From contig NZ_AULG01000014.1 in the NCBI RefSeq assembly GCF_000425165.1, forward strand, positions 1-64,000: a DNA stretch of 64,000 nucleotides, written 5' to 3'. The notes beneath the pieces are model-generated. The model was given only the letters and a program-made list of their open reading frames with translations. It was not told where the DNA came from and did no database searches. The translations under genes were made by a program, and so were the position numbers. Below are positions 44,932 through 53,851 of the stretch, one piece after another. The stretch's first letter is position 1. Every line of letters starts with the position of its first letter. The DNA is from Photobacterium halotolerans DSM 18316 (GTDB lineage Bacteria; Pseudomonadota; Gammaproteobacteria; Enterobacterales; Vibrionaceae).

Positions 44932-46374
44932 ATGATTAGTAGCACGTTTGGGTTATTACAACGGATAGGCAGGTCGCTGATGCTGCCTGTTGCTGTCCTG
45001 CCTGTTGCCGGTTTACTGCTGGGGATAGGTTCAGCTAACTTCTCCTGGATGCCGGGCCTGGTGTCAGACATTATGGCGATGTCGGGCGATGCAGTGTTCA
45101 GTAATCTGGCACTGATCTTTGCGATTGGCGTGGCACTGGGCCTGTCAGATAATGACGGTGCTGCGGGCCTGGCAGCAACTGTGGGTTTCGCCATCATGAC
45201 AGCGACAATGGGCGTGATGGCAAAACTTCACGGCATCGAACCGGCAACCATAATCGGGATCCCAAGCCTGAACACCGGGGTGTTTGGCGGGATCATGATA
45301 GGCGCCGTGGCGGCATATCTGTTTAATCGTTTTCACAATATCAGACTCCCTGAATACCTTGGTTTTTTTGCCGGCAAACGTTCTGTTCCCATTATCACCG
45401 GTATCACAGCCATATTTCTGGGTATTTTCCTGAGTTATGTCTGGCCGCCAATCGGCAACGCGATTGACAGTTTCTCGCACTGGGCGGCATACCAGAGCCC
45501 GACCACAGCATTTGGTCTCTATGGCCTGGTGGAGCGTTCGCTGATCCCATTCGGACTGCACCATATCTGGAATGTCCCTTTCTTCTTCGAAGTGGGTGAG
45601 TATGTGGACCCAGAGACGGGTAAAGTCATTAAGGGGGAGATTCAGCGCTATCTGGCTGGCGATCCTACCGCGGGCAATCTGGCGGGTGGTTACCTGTATT
45701 CCATGTGGGCGCTGCCTGCCGTTGGTCTGGCGATTTACCACTCAGCTCGTCCTGAAAAGCGCGCGCTGGTTGGCGGTATCATGGCATCGGCAGCATTAAC
45801 CTCCTGGCTGACAGGTATCACAGAGCCGATGGAATTCTCGTTCCTGTTCGCGGCACCTGTGTTGTACGTCATTCACTGTATTCTGACCGGTCTGGGTTTT
45901 GCACTGATTACCAGCCTGGATGTTCATCACAGTGTGACTTTTGCCCACGGCGCAATCGACTTCCTGATTTATTACCCGCTGTCGCAAAATGCGTGGCTGT
46001 TCATCCTCGTCGGCCCTGTGTGGGCGCTGATGTACTACACCATTTTCCGTGTACTGATTGCCAGACTTAATCTCATGACCCCTGGACGGGAGAACGAAGA
46101 GTCCAAAGTCAGCAACTTGTCGGACATTGGCAATGAGCTGGCACACACTCTGATTCAGGCGCTCGGCGGGAAGGATAACATCAAAAATGTAGACGCATGT
46201 ATCACTCGTCTGCGCGTCAGCCTGCACGATATTAATGGTGCCGACATTCCGAAAATCAAACAACTGGGGGCACGTGAAGTGCTGGTGGTCGGCGATAACC
46301 TGCAGGCTATCTTCGGCACCCAGTCAGACAACATCAAAACTGAGATTAATGCTGTTCTCGTTGCTTCAAACTGA
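44932..46374 (+). CDS. ptsG: PTS glucose-type EIICB permease (PtsG-like)
   Basis: The ATG at 44932 is chosen since AAGAAGGA lies seven bases upstream. An in-frame ATG at 44890 has none. The 480 residues follow E. coli PtsG: LMLPVAVLPVAGLLLGIGSA, LPEYLGFFAGKRSVPIITG, FGLHHIWNVPFFFEVGEY, LTGITEPMEFSFLF, and the IIB phosphorylation site NVDACITRLRVS with Cys about 423. There is no IIA domain, so it depends on Crr. It imports and phosphorylates glucose, though glucosamine or a related sugar cannot be excluded. It sits between two GltR/GtrS modules and probably is one of their targets. Confidence 0.92.
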   Translation: MISSTFGLLQRIGRSLMLPVAVLPVAGLLLGIGSANFSWMPGLVSDIMAMSGDAVFSNLALIFAIGVALGLSDNDGAAGLAATVGFAIMTATMGVMAKLHGIEPATIIGIPSLNTGVFGGIMIGAVAAYLFNRFHNIRLPEYLGFFAGKRSVPIITGITAIFLGIFLSYVWPPIGNAIDSFSHWAAYQSPTTAFGLYGLVERSLIPFGLHHIWNVPFFFEVGEYVDPETGKVIKGEIQRYLAGDPTAGNLAGGYLYSMWALPAVGLAIYHSARPEKRALVGGIMASAALTSWLTGITEPMEFSFLFAAPVLYVIHCILTGLGFALITSLDVHHSVTFAHGAIDFLIYYPLSQNAWLFILVGPVWALMYYTIFRVLIARLNLMTPGRENEESKVSNLSDIGNELAHTLIQALGGKDNIKNVDACITRLRVSLHDINGADIPKIKQLGAREVLVVGDNLQAIFGTQSDNIKTEINAVLVASN

Positions 46375-46382
46375 TACAAGTC

Positions 46383-46406
46383 AGGGCGGTTTATTCCGCC
46401 CTTTTT
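46383..46406 (+). terminator. Intrinsic terminator after ptsG
   Basis: GGGCGG-tttatt-CCGCCC with flanking A/T pair is followed by TTTTTATTTTT. It lies nine bases after the ptsG stop and separates it from the deacetylase gene, though readthrough is possible as the next gene starts soon after. Confidence 0.88.
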
Positions 46407-46437
46407 ATTTTTGTTTGTTGAAGAAAAGGAATAGAAG

Positions 46438-47355
46438 ATGCGTTTCAATACTAGTTCATTGGTGGCGGGTTTACTGGCGACAGCAAGCTGCATGCTCCCG
46501 GTTGCGCAGGCTGCGCCATTGGATGTTAATCAGGACAATCTGTATTTTCTCAGTCCGCATCCGGATGATATTTTGCTGACCTTTGGCGGTTTGATAAATA
46601 AATTGTCTAAAGAAGGGACGCTGGCACAAAAAACCAATGTCACCGAGGTGTACTTTTCACTTTCTAACTATACAACCAACCATCTGAATGAACTGACGAA
46701 CAAGCGCGTATTTGATGTTTCTACCATGCGTTACAAAGAAGACTTTGAAGCGAACATGAAGATGTTTACTCAGTGGGATAACTTCCGTTACAAGACAGCC
46801 GGTTTTTATGATGCGCCATTACGCAAATATGAAGGCTCTCCCACTGCAGGAGGCGGCCCTGCGGGTACATTTGCCGATTTTCGCCAGGATGAAATCGGTA
46901 TTTATGAGCGCATTGCTGCAGATGTCACCCCTATCCTTAAGCAGGATAACTGTGCCGCCTTTGTACTGCTGGCCAATGGCAGCCATATTGACCATTTCAT
47001 CGTACGTGAAGCGATCATGAAAGCGGCGCATGACCTGGGGGCTGATGCGAAATGTCAGATTTATTTTGGTGAAGATCAGCCCTATACAGGTTCGAATCCA
47101 GATAATGCCATGGACGAAGTGAACAGCATTCAGGCTCGTTTGCCCACCAGCGCATTAACCCCAATGACGTTCTGGATTGATAAACAGCATAAAATTGATT
47201 CGTTTAAAGAATTTTATCTCAGTCAGTATGACCTGGGCTATATCCCGCCACTGGAAAGCACCGATTACGAAACCATTTATAAATGGGATAAGACCACATA
47301 CAGCACTCTGCAGTCGCATGCGCATTGCCAGTCGGCTTATTGTAACTTGCAGTAA
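46438..47355 (+). CDS. Exported PIG-L (LmbE) family deacetylase
   Basis: A signal peptide (SLVAGLLATASCMLPVAQAA) is followed by the PIG-L motif YFLSPHPDDILLTFGG, in which the His and two Asp bind zinc and act in catalysis, and by the second His cluster NGSHIDHFIVREAIM. Members deacetylate N-acetylglucosamine groups in small molecules or glycans. Most bacterial relatives are cytoplasmic, so export is notable. It has its own RBS (AAAAGGAA) and lies 63 bases after ptsG beyond a terminator. It may feed deacetylated sugar to the transporter, which is inference. Confidence 0.8.
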   Translation: MRFNTSSLVAGLLATASCMLPVAQAAPLDVNQDNLYFLSPHPDDILLTFGGLINKLSKEGTLAQKTNVTEVYFSLSNYTTNHLNELTNKRVFDVSTMRYKEDFEANMKMFTQWDNFRYKTAGFYDAPLRKYEGSPTAGGGPAGTFADFRQDEIGIYERIAADVTPILKQDNCAAFVLLANGSHIDHFIVREAIMKAAHDLGADAKCQIYFGEDQPYTGSNPDNAMDEVNSIQARLPTSALTPMTFWIDKQHKIDSFKEFYLSQYDLGYIPPLESTDYETIYKWDKTTYSTLQSHAHCQSAYCNLQ

Positions 47356-47458
47356 CGGACGTGTTTAGTTCCCCCTGACACATCCGAGCAATAACAGACC
47401 GGGCCGTTGTTATGCGCCCGGCATATTTAAGATTGGCCCTGTGCTTTTTTTCCGCTAA

Positions 47459-47500
47459 GTAACCATTGCTATGTAACTATTGCTATGTAACTACTGCTAT
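47459..47500. repeat. Three tandem copies of a 14-base repeat
   Basis: GTAACCATTGCTAT, GTAACTATTGCTAT and GTAACTACTGCTAT follow each other without gaps, each differing from the next by one or two bases. They lie seven bases beyond the 3' end of the ydeP-like gene (opposite strand). Confidence 0.85.
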
Positions 47501-47506
47501 ATCTCA

Positions 47507-49822
47507 TCAGTAGGGTGATAAATCTATTCGCTCTTCACTGATTTGGCTGGGTGAGAGGACAATGGGGATAGCCTTAGAGATTGGGGTATCACTCAGATCA
47601 CCGACACTGTCTAATGCCACCAATGGATTGGTTTCCGGGAAATAGGCGGCAATATTGCCAGCGGGAATGTCATAGCTCACCAATTTAAAACCATAAACAG
47701 TGCGTTTTACGCCATCGGCTGACAGGGATGTCACATCGACCCGGTCACCCGGCGCCATGCCGAGAGCGTCGATATCAGCCGGATTGATCATCAAGACTTT
47801 TCGCTCACCGGAGATCCCGCGGTATCTGTCTTCAAAACCATAAATTGTGGTGTTGTACTGATCGTGTGAACGGACAGTCTGCAACACAAAAACAGGATCG
47901 TCGCTGAGTGCACGCAGATTAGCCGGCAGCAGGTGAGTCGGCAGCGGATGCGCGATGAAGGTGGCTTTTTGAGAATCGGTATGCCAGATACGCTCTGCTG
48001 CGCTGTTGCCCAGATAAAACCCGCCCGGCTGTTTCAGTTTCTGGTTCATGTCGGTAAAGCCAGGGATAGTGTTGGCGATAAGATCGCGAATTCTGTCATA
48101 GTCTTCAATCAGATAATCCCAGTCGACCGGATGATTGCCCAGGGTTGCTTTGGCGATCCCGGCAATAATGGCAGGCTCTGAGCGCATTTCGCCTGTGTCG
48201 CTTTCAACCACACCGCCAGAGGCATGCACCATGCTGAACGAATCTTCAACTGTCACCGATTGCGGCCCGGATTGTTGAAGATCGACATCGGTACGGCCAA
48301 AACACGGCAGGATCAAACTGTCTTTCCCTGTGATGAGATGGCTGCGGTTCAGCTTGGTAGCGATGTTGACCGTGAGATCGCAGCTCGCCAACGCCTGCTG
48401 AGTCAGCCGGGTATCCGGTGTTGCAGAAGCAAAGTTGCCACCCAGTCCGATAAAGACTTTGCTCTCGCCGGCCAGCATGGCCTTGATGGCCTGCACCGTG
48501 TTGTGACCGTGCGCTGCCGGTGGGGTGAATCCAAAGGTTGCTTCTATCCTCTGATTAAAAGCAGGGGCGGGCTTCTCATTGATGCCCATGGTACGGTCAC
48601 CCTGCACATTACTGTGGCCGCGCACCGGACAAAGACCGGCACCGGGCTTACCTAATTGCCCGAACAGAAGCTGCAAATTGGCAATTTCCTGAATCGTATT
48701 CACTGAGTGTTTGTGCTGAGTGATCCCCATCGCCCAGGTGATGATCACACGCTCAGAATGCCGGTACAGGCTTGCTGCGTATTCCAGGTCTTGTTGCGAC
48801 AGGCCAGATTGCTCCGTGATAAGAGACCAGTCAGTGGCATCCACTTCCGCCAGATACGCCTCAAGGCCCTGGGTATGGGCCTGAATGAAACTGTGGTCAA
48901 AAATGGAGCCCTTGCCCTGTTCAATGGAGCTGCTATCGATGGCGATCAGTGCTTTAACCATGCCGCGTATCACCGCCATGTCCCCACCCAGTTTTGGCGT
49001 GAAGTAATGACTGCTGATTGTCGTGGCCCCGCCGGTCAGCATTTCTGCCGGCGATTGCGGGTTGGTAAAGCGTTCTAAACCGCGTTCTTTCAGTGTATTG
49101 AAAGTGACTATCGCGGCACCGCGCCGGGAGGCTTTGCGAAGTGTATCTAACATGCGCGGATGGTTGGTGCCCGGATTTTGTCCGAACACAAAAATAGCAT
49201 CGGCTTTTTCGAAATCATCAATACGCACTGTGCCTTTGCCAATTCCTATTGATTGCTTGAGCGCGACTCCGCTTGCTTCGTGACACATGTTGGAGCAATC
49301 CGGGAAGTTGTTGGTGCCATAAGCCCGGACAAAAAGCTGATACAGGAACGCCGCTTCGTTGCTGGCACGGCCAGAGGTGTAGAACTCAGCCTGATTCGGG
49401 TTGTCCAGAGCTTGCAGATGCTCTGCAATCAGTGAAAAAGCCGCGTCCCAACTGATGGACTCATAATGATCCGTTTGTGAGTTATAATGCACCGGATGGC
49501 TGAGGCGGCCCTGATATTCAAGGAAATAATCACTTTGCTGACGTAACCAGCCGACAGGGTACTGGGCAAAGAAATCCGGCGTCACCCGACGGCGGGTTGC
49601 CTCCCAGTTGACGGCTTTGGCCCCGTTCTCGCAAAAACGGAAATGCCCCGGCTCTTCGGTTTCGCCCCAGGCACAGCCCGGGCAGTCGAAACCCTGGTCC
49701 TGATTGGTTTTCAGCAGATTACGTATGTTGCGGGTGATATTTTCACTTTTCACCAGGTGACGGGTGGTGCTTGCGAGCGCTCCCCAGCCACCGGCTGAGC
49801 CTTTATATTTTTTCACTGTCAT
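47507..49822 (-). CDS. ydeP: FdhF/YdeP-family molybdopterin oxidoreductase
   Basis: The 771-residue protein starts with the YdeP-like GSAGGWGALASTTRHL and FDCPGCAWGETEEPGHFRF, then molybdopterin-binding segments SISWDAAFSLIAEHLQAL, FYTSGRASNEAAFLYQLF, DCSNMCHEASGVALKQSIG, and the C-terminal domain from about 640 (VLQTVRSHDQYNTTIYGFED). Its length fits E. coli YdeP (759). Members bind bis-MGD molybdenum and resemble formate dehydrogenase H without its full iron-sulfur set. In E. coli YdeP is tied to acid resistance, with an unknown substrate. Divergent from the second regulator, it shares a 370-base intergenic region. Confidence 0.9.
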   Translation of the reverse strand: MTVKKYKGSAGGWGALASTTRHLVKSENITRNIRNLLKTNQDQGFDCPGCAWGETEEPGHFRFCENGAKAVNWEATRRRVTPDFFAQYPVGWLRQQSDYFLEYQGRLSHPVHYNSQTDHYESISWDAAFSLIAEHLQALDNPNQAEFYTSGRASNEAAFLYQLFVRAYGTNNFPDCSNMCHEASGVALKQSIGIGKGTVRIDDFEKADAIFVFGQNPGTNHPRMLDTLRKASRRGAAIVTFNTLKERGLERFTNPQSPAEMLTGGATTISSHYFTPKLGGDMAVIRGMVKALIAIDSSSIEQGKGSIFDHSFIQAHTQGLEAYLAEVDATDWSLITEQSGLSQQDLEYAASLYRHSERVIITWAMGITQHKHSVNTIQEIANLQLLFGQLGKPGAGLCPVRGHSNVQGDRTMGINEKPAPAFNQRIEATFGFTPPAAHGHNTVQAIKAMLAGESKVFIGLGGNFASATPDTRLTQQALASCDLTVNIATKLNRSHLITGKDSLILPCFGRTDVDLQQSGPQSVTVEDSFSMVHASGGVVESDTGEMRSEPAIIAGIAKATLGNHPVDWDYLIEDYDRIRDLIANTIPGFTDMNQKLKQPGGFYLGNSAAERIWHTDSQKATFIAHPLPTHLLPANLRALSDDPVFVLQTVRSHDQYNTTIYGFEDRYRGISGERKVLMINPADIDALGMAPGDRVDVTSLSADGVKRTVYGFKLVSYDIPAGNIAAYFPETNPLVALDSVGDLSDTPISKAIPIVLSPSQISEERIDLSPY

Positions 49823-50192
49823 GGTGACTGTCTTCCTTGCGTGGCCTGGGCGACGGATTAAAACAGAACATATCCATAAAGATACCGGTTTCTATAGTAT
49901 GACGGCAGGCCAGACAAAAATGTAATCTTATCCACAAAATGTGTATGGGTAGCCTGTTAGTTTATGAATTTTCAATCATTTCGGGTAAAGGGATATCTTC
50001 AGCTGGAACAAGGCACTGTGATGTGCCGGTCATCAGGATGCCTGTTACTTTAGCGTTACATTGAACCCCAAGCGTTTTGGACCGGAGTCTGGTATCTTAC
50101 ATTTTTGAGTCGTATATGTGTAAAGATGCGGCCCTTATCTGTCATGAGTACCTGTTTACCATGCCGGAAACGGCTGCAGTGAGGAAATCAGA
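49823..50192. promoter_or_regulatory. Divergent promoter region between ydeP and the second GltR-like regulator
   Basis: No gene is supported here. The region includes the 18-base element TGTTAC-tttagc-GTTACA at 50043-50060 that resembles one upstream of ptsG. Exact promoter elements were not identified. Confidence 0.4.
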
Positions 50193-50930
50193 ATGGTTGC
50201 GGACAAGTCCGTACTGGTCGTCGATGATGATCAGGAGATTCGTGAACTGTTGGGCGAATATTTGGGTAAGCAGGGCTTCCGGGTTGTTACCGCAGAAGAC
50301 GGTGTGGCAATGAAACGGGAACTGACCATCAGTGAGCCGGATTTGATATTGCTGGATATTATGCTGCCCGGTGAAGATGGCTTCACTTTGTGTCAGCATG
50401 TCCGGAAAACGTCCGCGGTGCCTATTATCATGCTGACTGCCGTATCAGACGAGATGGATCAGATTGTCGGGCTGGAGCTCGGCGCCGATGATTATATTGC
50501 CAAGCCATTCAGCCCCCGCCAGTTAATGGCGCGAATTAAAGCGCTGCTGCGAAGAGTGCAGCCAACTGAGTCAAACCAGCCGGTGAACCCGTCGTTGCCA
50601 AAAGCCTTTTTGTTCGATCACTGGCGTCTGGATACGGCTGCTCAGTCTCTGCAGGATACCCAGACTCAGCGTACCTATGAAATGACCAACAGTGACTACG
50701 CATTGCTTCTGCTGTTTCTCAGCCGTCCCAATGAAGTGCTCGACCGGGATACGATTTTCTTTGCGACACGCGGGCGTGATGCGCCGCCGTCTGAGCGTGC
50801 GGTAGATGTCCAGCTGAGCCGGTTACGCCAGCGCCTGGGTGACAAAGGACGTCAGCAGCGGTTAATCAAAACAGTGCGGGGAAACGGCTATCTGTTTAAT
50901 GCCGACGTCACTTATGAAACGGATAACTGA
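50193..50930 (+). CDS. gltR: OmpR/PhoB-type response regulator (GltR-like), copy 2
   Basis: The receiver has VLVVDDDQEIRELLGEYLG, phosphoacceptor Asp55 in LLDIMLPGEDG, the Thr of MLTAVSDEMD and Lys in YIAKPFSPRQLMAR. The winged helix domain follows (LLLFLSRPNEVLDRD, AVDVQLSRLRQRL). RBS GAGGAA precedes the ATG. It is a clear paralogue of the regulator encoded at 44009. It probably governs glucose-responsive genes in this cluster, by analogy to Pseudomonas GltR. Confidence 0.88.
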   Translation: MVADKSVLVVDDDQEIRELLGEYLGKQGFRVVTAEDGVAMKRELTISEPDLILLDIMLPGEDGFTLCQHVRKTSAVPIIMLTAVSDEMDQIVGLELGADDYIAKPFSPRQLMARIKALLRRVQPTESNQPVNPSLPKAFLFDHWRLDTAAQSLQDTQTQRTYEMTNSDYALLLLFLSRPNEVLDRDTIFFATRGRDAPPSERAVDVQLSRLRQRLGDKGRQQRLIKTVRGNGYLFNADVTYETDN

Positions 50931-50946
50931 CCGGAAAGCTCAGCAG

Positions 50947-52389
50947 ATGATTAACTGGAAAAAATGGTGGCCGAAGTCACTGATGGCCCGTACTTTGTGG
51001 TTTACCTTGCTGGCTGTGTTTCTGGCACAAATGATTGCGACCCTGATTTGGTACGGGCAGTCTAAACGCCGGGATCTGGCCGGGCTGGAATCGGCGGCCA
51101 CCAGTATGGCCACCATGTTTGCTTCCACTGTCACTTTTTTTGAATCCCTGCCTTTACAGTACCGGCACATCGTTTTGGATCAGATCCGGAACATGGGCGG
51201 CACCCGTTTTTTTGTTTCATTCAACGAAGAAGAAATCCGGATCGATCCTATCCCCGGTTCCAGTATGAAAAACACCGCGGTCAAAGCGATACAGGAAGTG
51301 CTGCATGACAAATTGCCGCGCCTGGATGTGATCCGGGTGGAGTTTTCACGTCCCGAAACCCTGCATGTCCTGAAAAATGACATTCTGCTGAGTGACTTAC
51401 CCCGTTCCTGGGCGCATTACACCCTGAGCCTGGAGCCGCTGAATCCGCCGATTCTGGTGGTGCAGCTGGAACTGGCTGACAACGAGTGGCTGTATATCGC
51501 CGCATTGTTGCCGGCGCCGTACTCCACGCTGGAAGATGAGATTATCACTAAGCAACAAGTGCTGTTTCTGCTGTTCATCACCGCCTTGCTGCTGTTCTTC
51601 ACCTATACAATGATCCGGCGCCAAACGAAACCGCTCAAGCAGTTAGCGGATGCGGCGAATGCCCTGAGCATGGATATTTATCAGCCGCAGCTCAAAGAAG
51701 AAGGTGCCAGTGAACTGGTCACTGCGACCCGGGCTTTTAACCGGATGCAGCAGCGCCTGCGCCGTTATATTGATGACAGGGAGCATTTGTTTTCCGCCAT
51801 TTCCCATGATCTAAAAACCCCGATCACCCGTCTTCGGTTGCGTGCAGAACTGCTGGAAGATGACACCAAAATCGACAAATTCAATAAAGATCTCGATGAG
51901 TTGGAAATGATGGTCAAAGGGGCGCTGCAGACAGTACGCGATACCGATCTGCATGAAAATCTGGCTCAGGTGGACGTGGCAGAAGTGATGCGCAGTATTG
52001 CCGAAGGGCATAACAGGTACAGTATTAAAGTGCATTTGCCGGTTGCAGACATTGCGCCTCTTATGGGTAAGCCGCTGGCCCTTAAACGCTGTTTGAGTAA
52101 CATTATTGATAACGGCGTAAAATACGGCCAGGAAGTCTGGGTACTGACCGAAGACACAGCAGAGAATCTTGTCATCCGGGTACAGGACAGAGGGCCGGGT
52201 ATTCCAGAGGATAAAATGGACAGTGTGTATGAACCCTATGTCAGATTGGCGAAGGATGACGAAGGCCATGGCCTCGGCATGGGGATAACGCGCAACATTT
52301 TACATGCCCACGGCGGCGAAATGTCTATCCGCAACATGGCGCAAGGCGGGCTGGAAGTAACGATGATCCTGCCTCGCCTGATGGACTGA
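50947..52389 (+). CDS. gtrS: GtrS-like sensor histidine kinase, copy 2
   Basis: The ATG at 50947 is preferred: it has GGAAAG upstream and aligns with the paralogue at the first helix. Earlier in-frame starts at 50899 and 50914 would overlap the regulator gene. Helices at about 16-35 and 204-222 flank a periplasmic domain with YRHIVLDQIRNMGGTRFFVS. The phosphoacceptor His287 lies in SAISHDLKTPITRLRL. The ATPase has CLSNIIDNGVKYG, DRGPGIPEDK and GHGLGMGITRNI. A 51-base gap separates it from the binding-protein gene. Confidence 0.88.
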   Translation: MINWKKWWPKSLMARTLWFTLLAVFLAQMIATLIWYGQSKRRDLAGLESAATSMATMFASTVTFFESLPLQYRHIVLDQIRNMGGTRFFVSFNEEEIRIDPIPGSSMKNTAVKAIQEVLHDKLPRLDVIRVEFSRPETLHVLKNDILLSDLPRSWAHYTLSLEPLNPPILVVQLELADNEWLYIAALLPAPYSTLEDEIITKQQVLFLLFITALLLFFTYTMIRRQTKPLKQLADAANALSMDIYQPQLKEEGASELVTATRAFNRMQQRLRRYIDDREHLFSAISHDLKTPITRLRLRAELLEDDTKIDKFNKDLDELEMMVKGALQTVRDTDLHENLAQVDVAEVMRSIAEGHNRYSIKVHLPVADIAPLMGKPLALKRCLSNIIDNGVKYGQEVWVLTEDTAENLVIRVQDRGPGIPEDKMDSVYEPYVRLAKDDEGHGLGMGITRNILHAHGGEMSIRNMAQGGLEVTMILPRLMD

Positions 52390-52440
52390 TGATAGTCGCC
52401 TCTGCTCACCGCAGGTGCGGCGCAAAGTAAGAGAATTTAA

Positions 52441-53757
52441 ATGAACATGAGTTTTTCAGCGGGGCGTTATCGCTCACTGTCGCTGGCAGTAGTGTTAATC
52501 ACTGCCGCGATATCGGCATTCTTGCCGGCGCCGGCCATGAGTGCCTCTGATGCTGGTCAGCAGCCAGAGCAACAAGAGGTTGAGGTGCTGCACTGGTGGA
52601 CCGCGAAAGGTGAAATGAAAGCCGCGCAAGTGCTGCAGGGTAGCCTTGAGCAGCAGAGTATCGGCTGGAAGAATTTTGCCATTGCCGGTGGCGGCGGTGA
52701 AAGTGCCATGACGGTACTGAAAAGCCGTGCGGTGTCGGGGAATCCTCCTTCGGCGGCACAGCTGAAAGGCTATGACTTGCAAGAGTGGGGCATGCTGGGT
52801 TTTCTGACCAGTCTTGATGAGGTGGCAGATGCTCAGCGCTGGGATCAGCTATTGCCGCCGGTTATCAGCCAGATCATGAAATATCAGGGCCATTATGTGG
52901 CCGTGCCGGTGAATATTCACCGCGTTAACTGGTTATGGATTAACCCGGCCCTGCTGGAGAAAGCCGGTGCGACTGTGCCGGATTCGCTTGAGTCGTTTTT
53001 TGTTGCGGCAGAGAAATTGAAGCAGGCCAATATTGTGCCTGTGGCCTTGGGCAGCGACCCTTGGCAGGAAGTGACTCTGTTTGAGTCCGTGGCGCTGGCG
53101 GTACTGGGGCCTCAGGATTACCGCCGTGCCTTTGTTGACTTAGATTCAGACATGTTGGCCGGTGAGCAGATGGTGGATGTTTTCCGTCAGTTTGAGCATA
53201 TGCGCCAATATATTGATGTGAAAACCAAGGCCATGGAATGGAGCGACGCCAGTGCCATGCTGGTGGAAGGCAAAGCTGCGATGCAGTTTATGGGTGACTG
53301 GGCGAAGGGCGAATTTTCTGCGTTGGGGAAAACGCCGGGTAAAGAGATCCTGTGTGTGCCTGCACCGGGTACCCAGGGGCTCTTTACCTATAACATCGAC
53401 AGTTTTGCTTTTTTCAAGCATAGCGATGACCTGAGTATTCAGGCGCAGGAAACGATGGCGCATACCATTCTGACGCCTGACTTCCAGCGAAAATTCAATC
53501 TTGCGAAAGGCTCCATTCCCGTGCGTACCGATGTGGACATGACAGGTTTTGACAGCTGTTCGCTGGCCTCAGCGGCCGCTTTTCAATTAAATCAGCAGAA
53601 TAATACTCTGGTGCCGAGTATTTCTCAGGGGCTGGCCAGTACCAGCTATGTGCAGGCGGCAATTTTTGATGTAGTGACTGATTTTTTTCACAGTAAGCAG
53701 ACTGATCCGGTAAAAGCCGCAAATCAGCTGGCCAGAGCGGTTAAATCAGCACGATAA
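52441..53757 (+). CDS. gtsA: Periplasmic glucose-binding protein (GtsA-like), copy 2
   Basis: A long signal peptide (LAVVLITAAISAFLPAPAMSA) precedes a mature protein very like Pseudomonas GtsA, the glucose-binding protein of an ABC importer: VLHWWTAKGEMKAAQVL, GGGGESAMTVLKSRAVSGNP, HYVAVPVNIHRVNWLWINP, MQFMGDWAKGEFS, FTYNIDSFAFFK, AKGSIPVRTDVDM, and GFDSCS. The Cys in ILCVPAPG and FDSCS can form the family disulfide. The expected gtsBCD permease and ATPase genes are absent from the window, and sixA follows instead. It may serve the kinase as sensor, or a permease encoded elsewhere. Confidence 0.9.
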   Translation: MNMSFSAGRYRSLSLAVVLITAAISAFLPAPAMSASDAGQQPEQQEVEVLHWWTAKGEMKAAQVLQGSLEQQSIGWKNFAIAGGGGESAMTVLKSRAVSGNPPSAAQLKGYDLQEWGMLGFLTSLDEVADAQRWDQLLPPVISQIMKYQGHYVAVPVNIHRVNWLWINPALLEKAGATVPDSLESFFVAAEKLKQANIVPVALGSDPWQEVTLFESVALAVLGPQDYRRAFVDLDSDMLAGEQMVDVFRQFEHMRQYIDVKTKAMEWSDASAMLVEGKAAMQFMGDWAKGEFSALGKTPGKEILCVPAPGTQGLFTYNIDSFAFFKHSDDLSIQAQETMAHTILTPDFQRKFNLAKGSIPVRTDVDMTGFDSCSLASAAAFQLNQQNNTLVPSISQGLASTSYVQAAIFDVVTDFFHSKQTDPVKAANQLARAVKSAR

Positions 53758-53851
53758 AGCGCTTTCGCCAAGCCTGTGTTAAGCCGCTTTGTTTGCGCTA
53801 GGATTAGTACAAACAAGATGGGTGCAAAAGACTAACGGGGAGTTTGCGGCT

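Noticed and set aside
47395-47425. CCGGGC/GCCCGG hairpin after the deacetylase gene as terminator
   Set aside because: The stem is fair but no T tract follows on either strand, so I did not list it.
50077-50313. 78-codon frame upstream of the second regulator
   Set aside because: Overlaps the regulator in another frame, and the product after codon 40 is out-of-frame regulator sequence.
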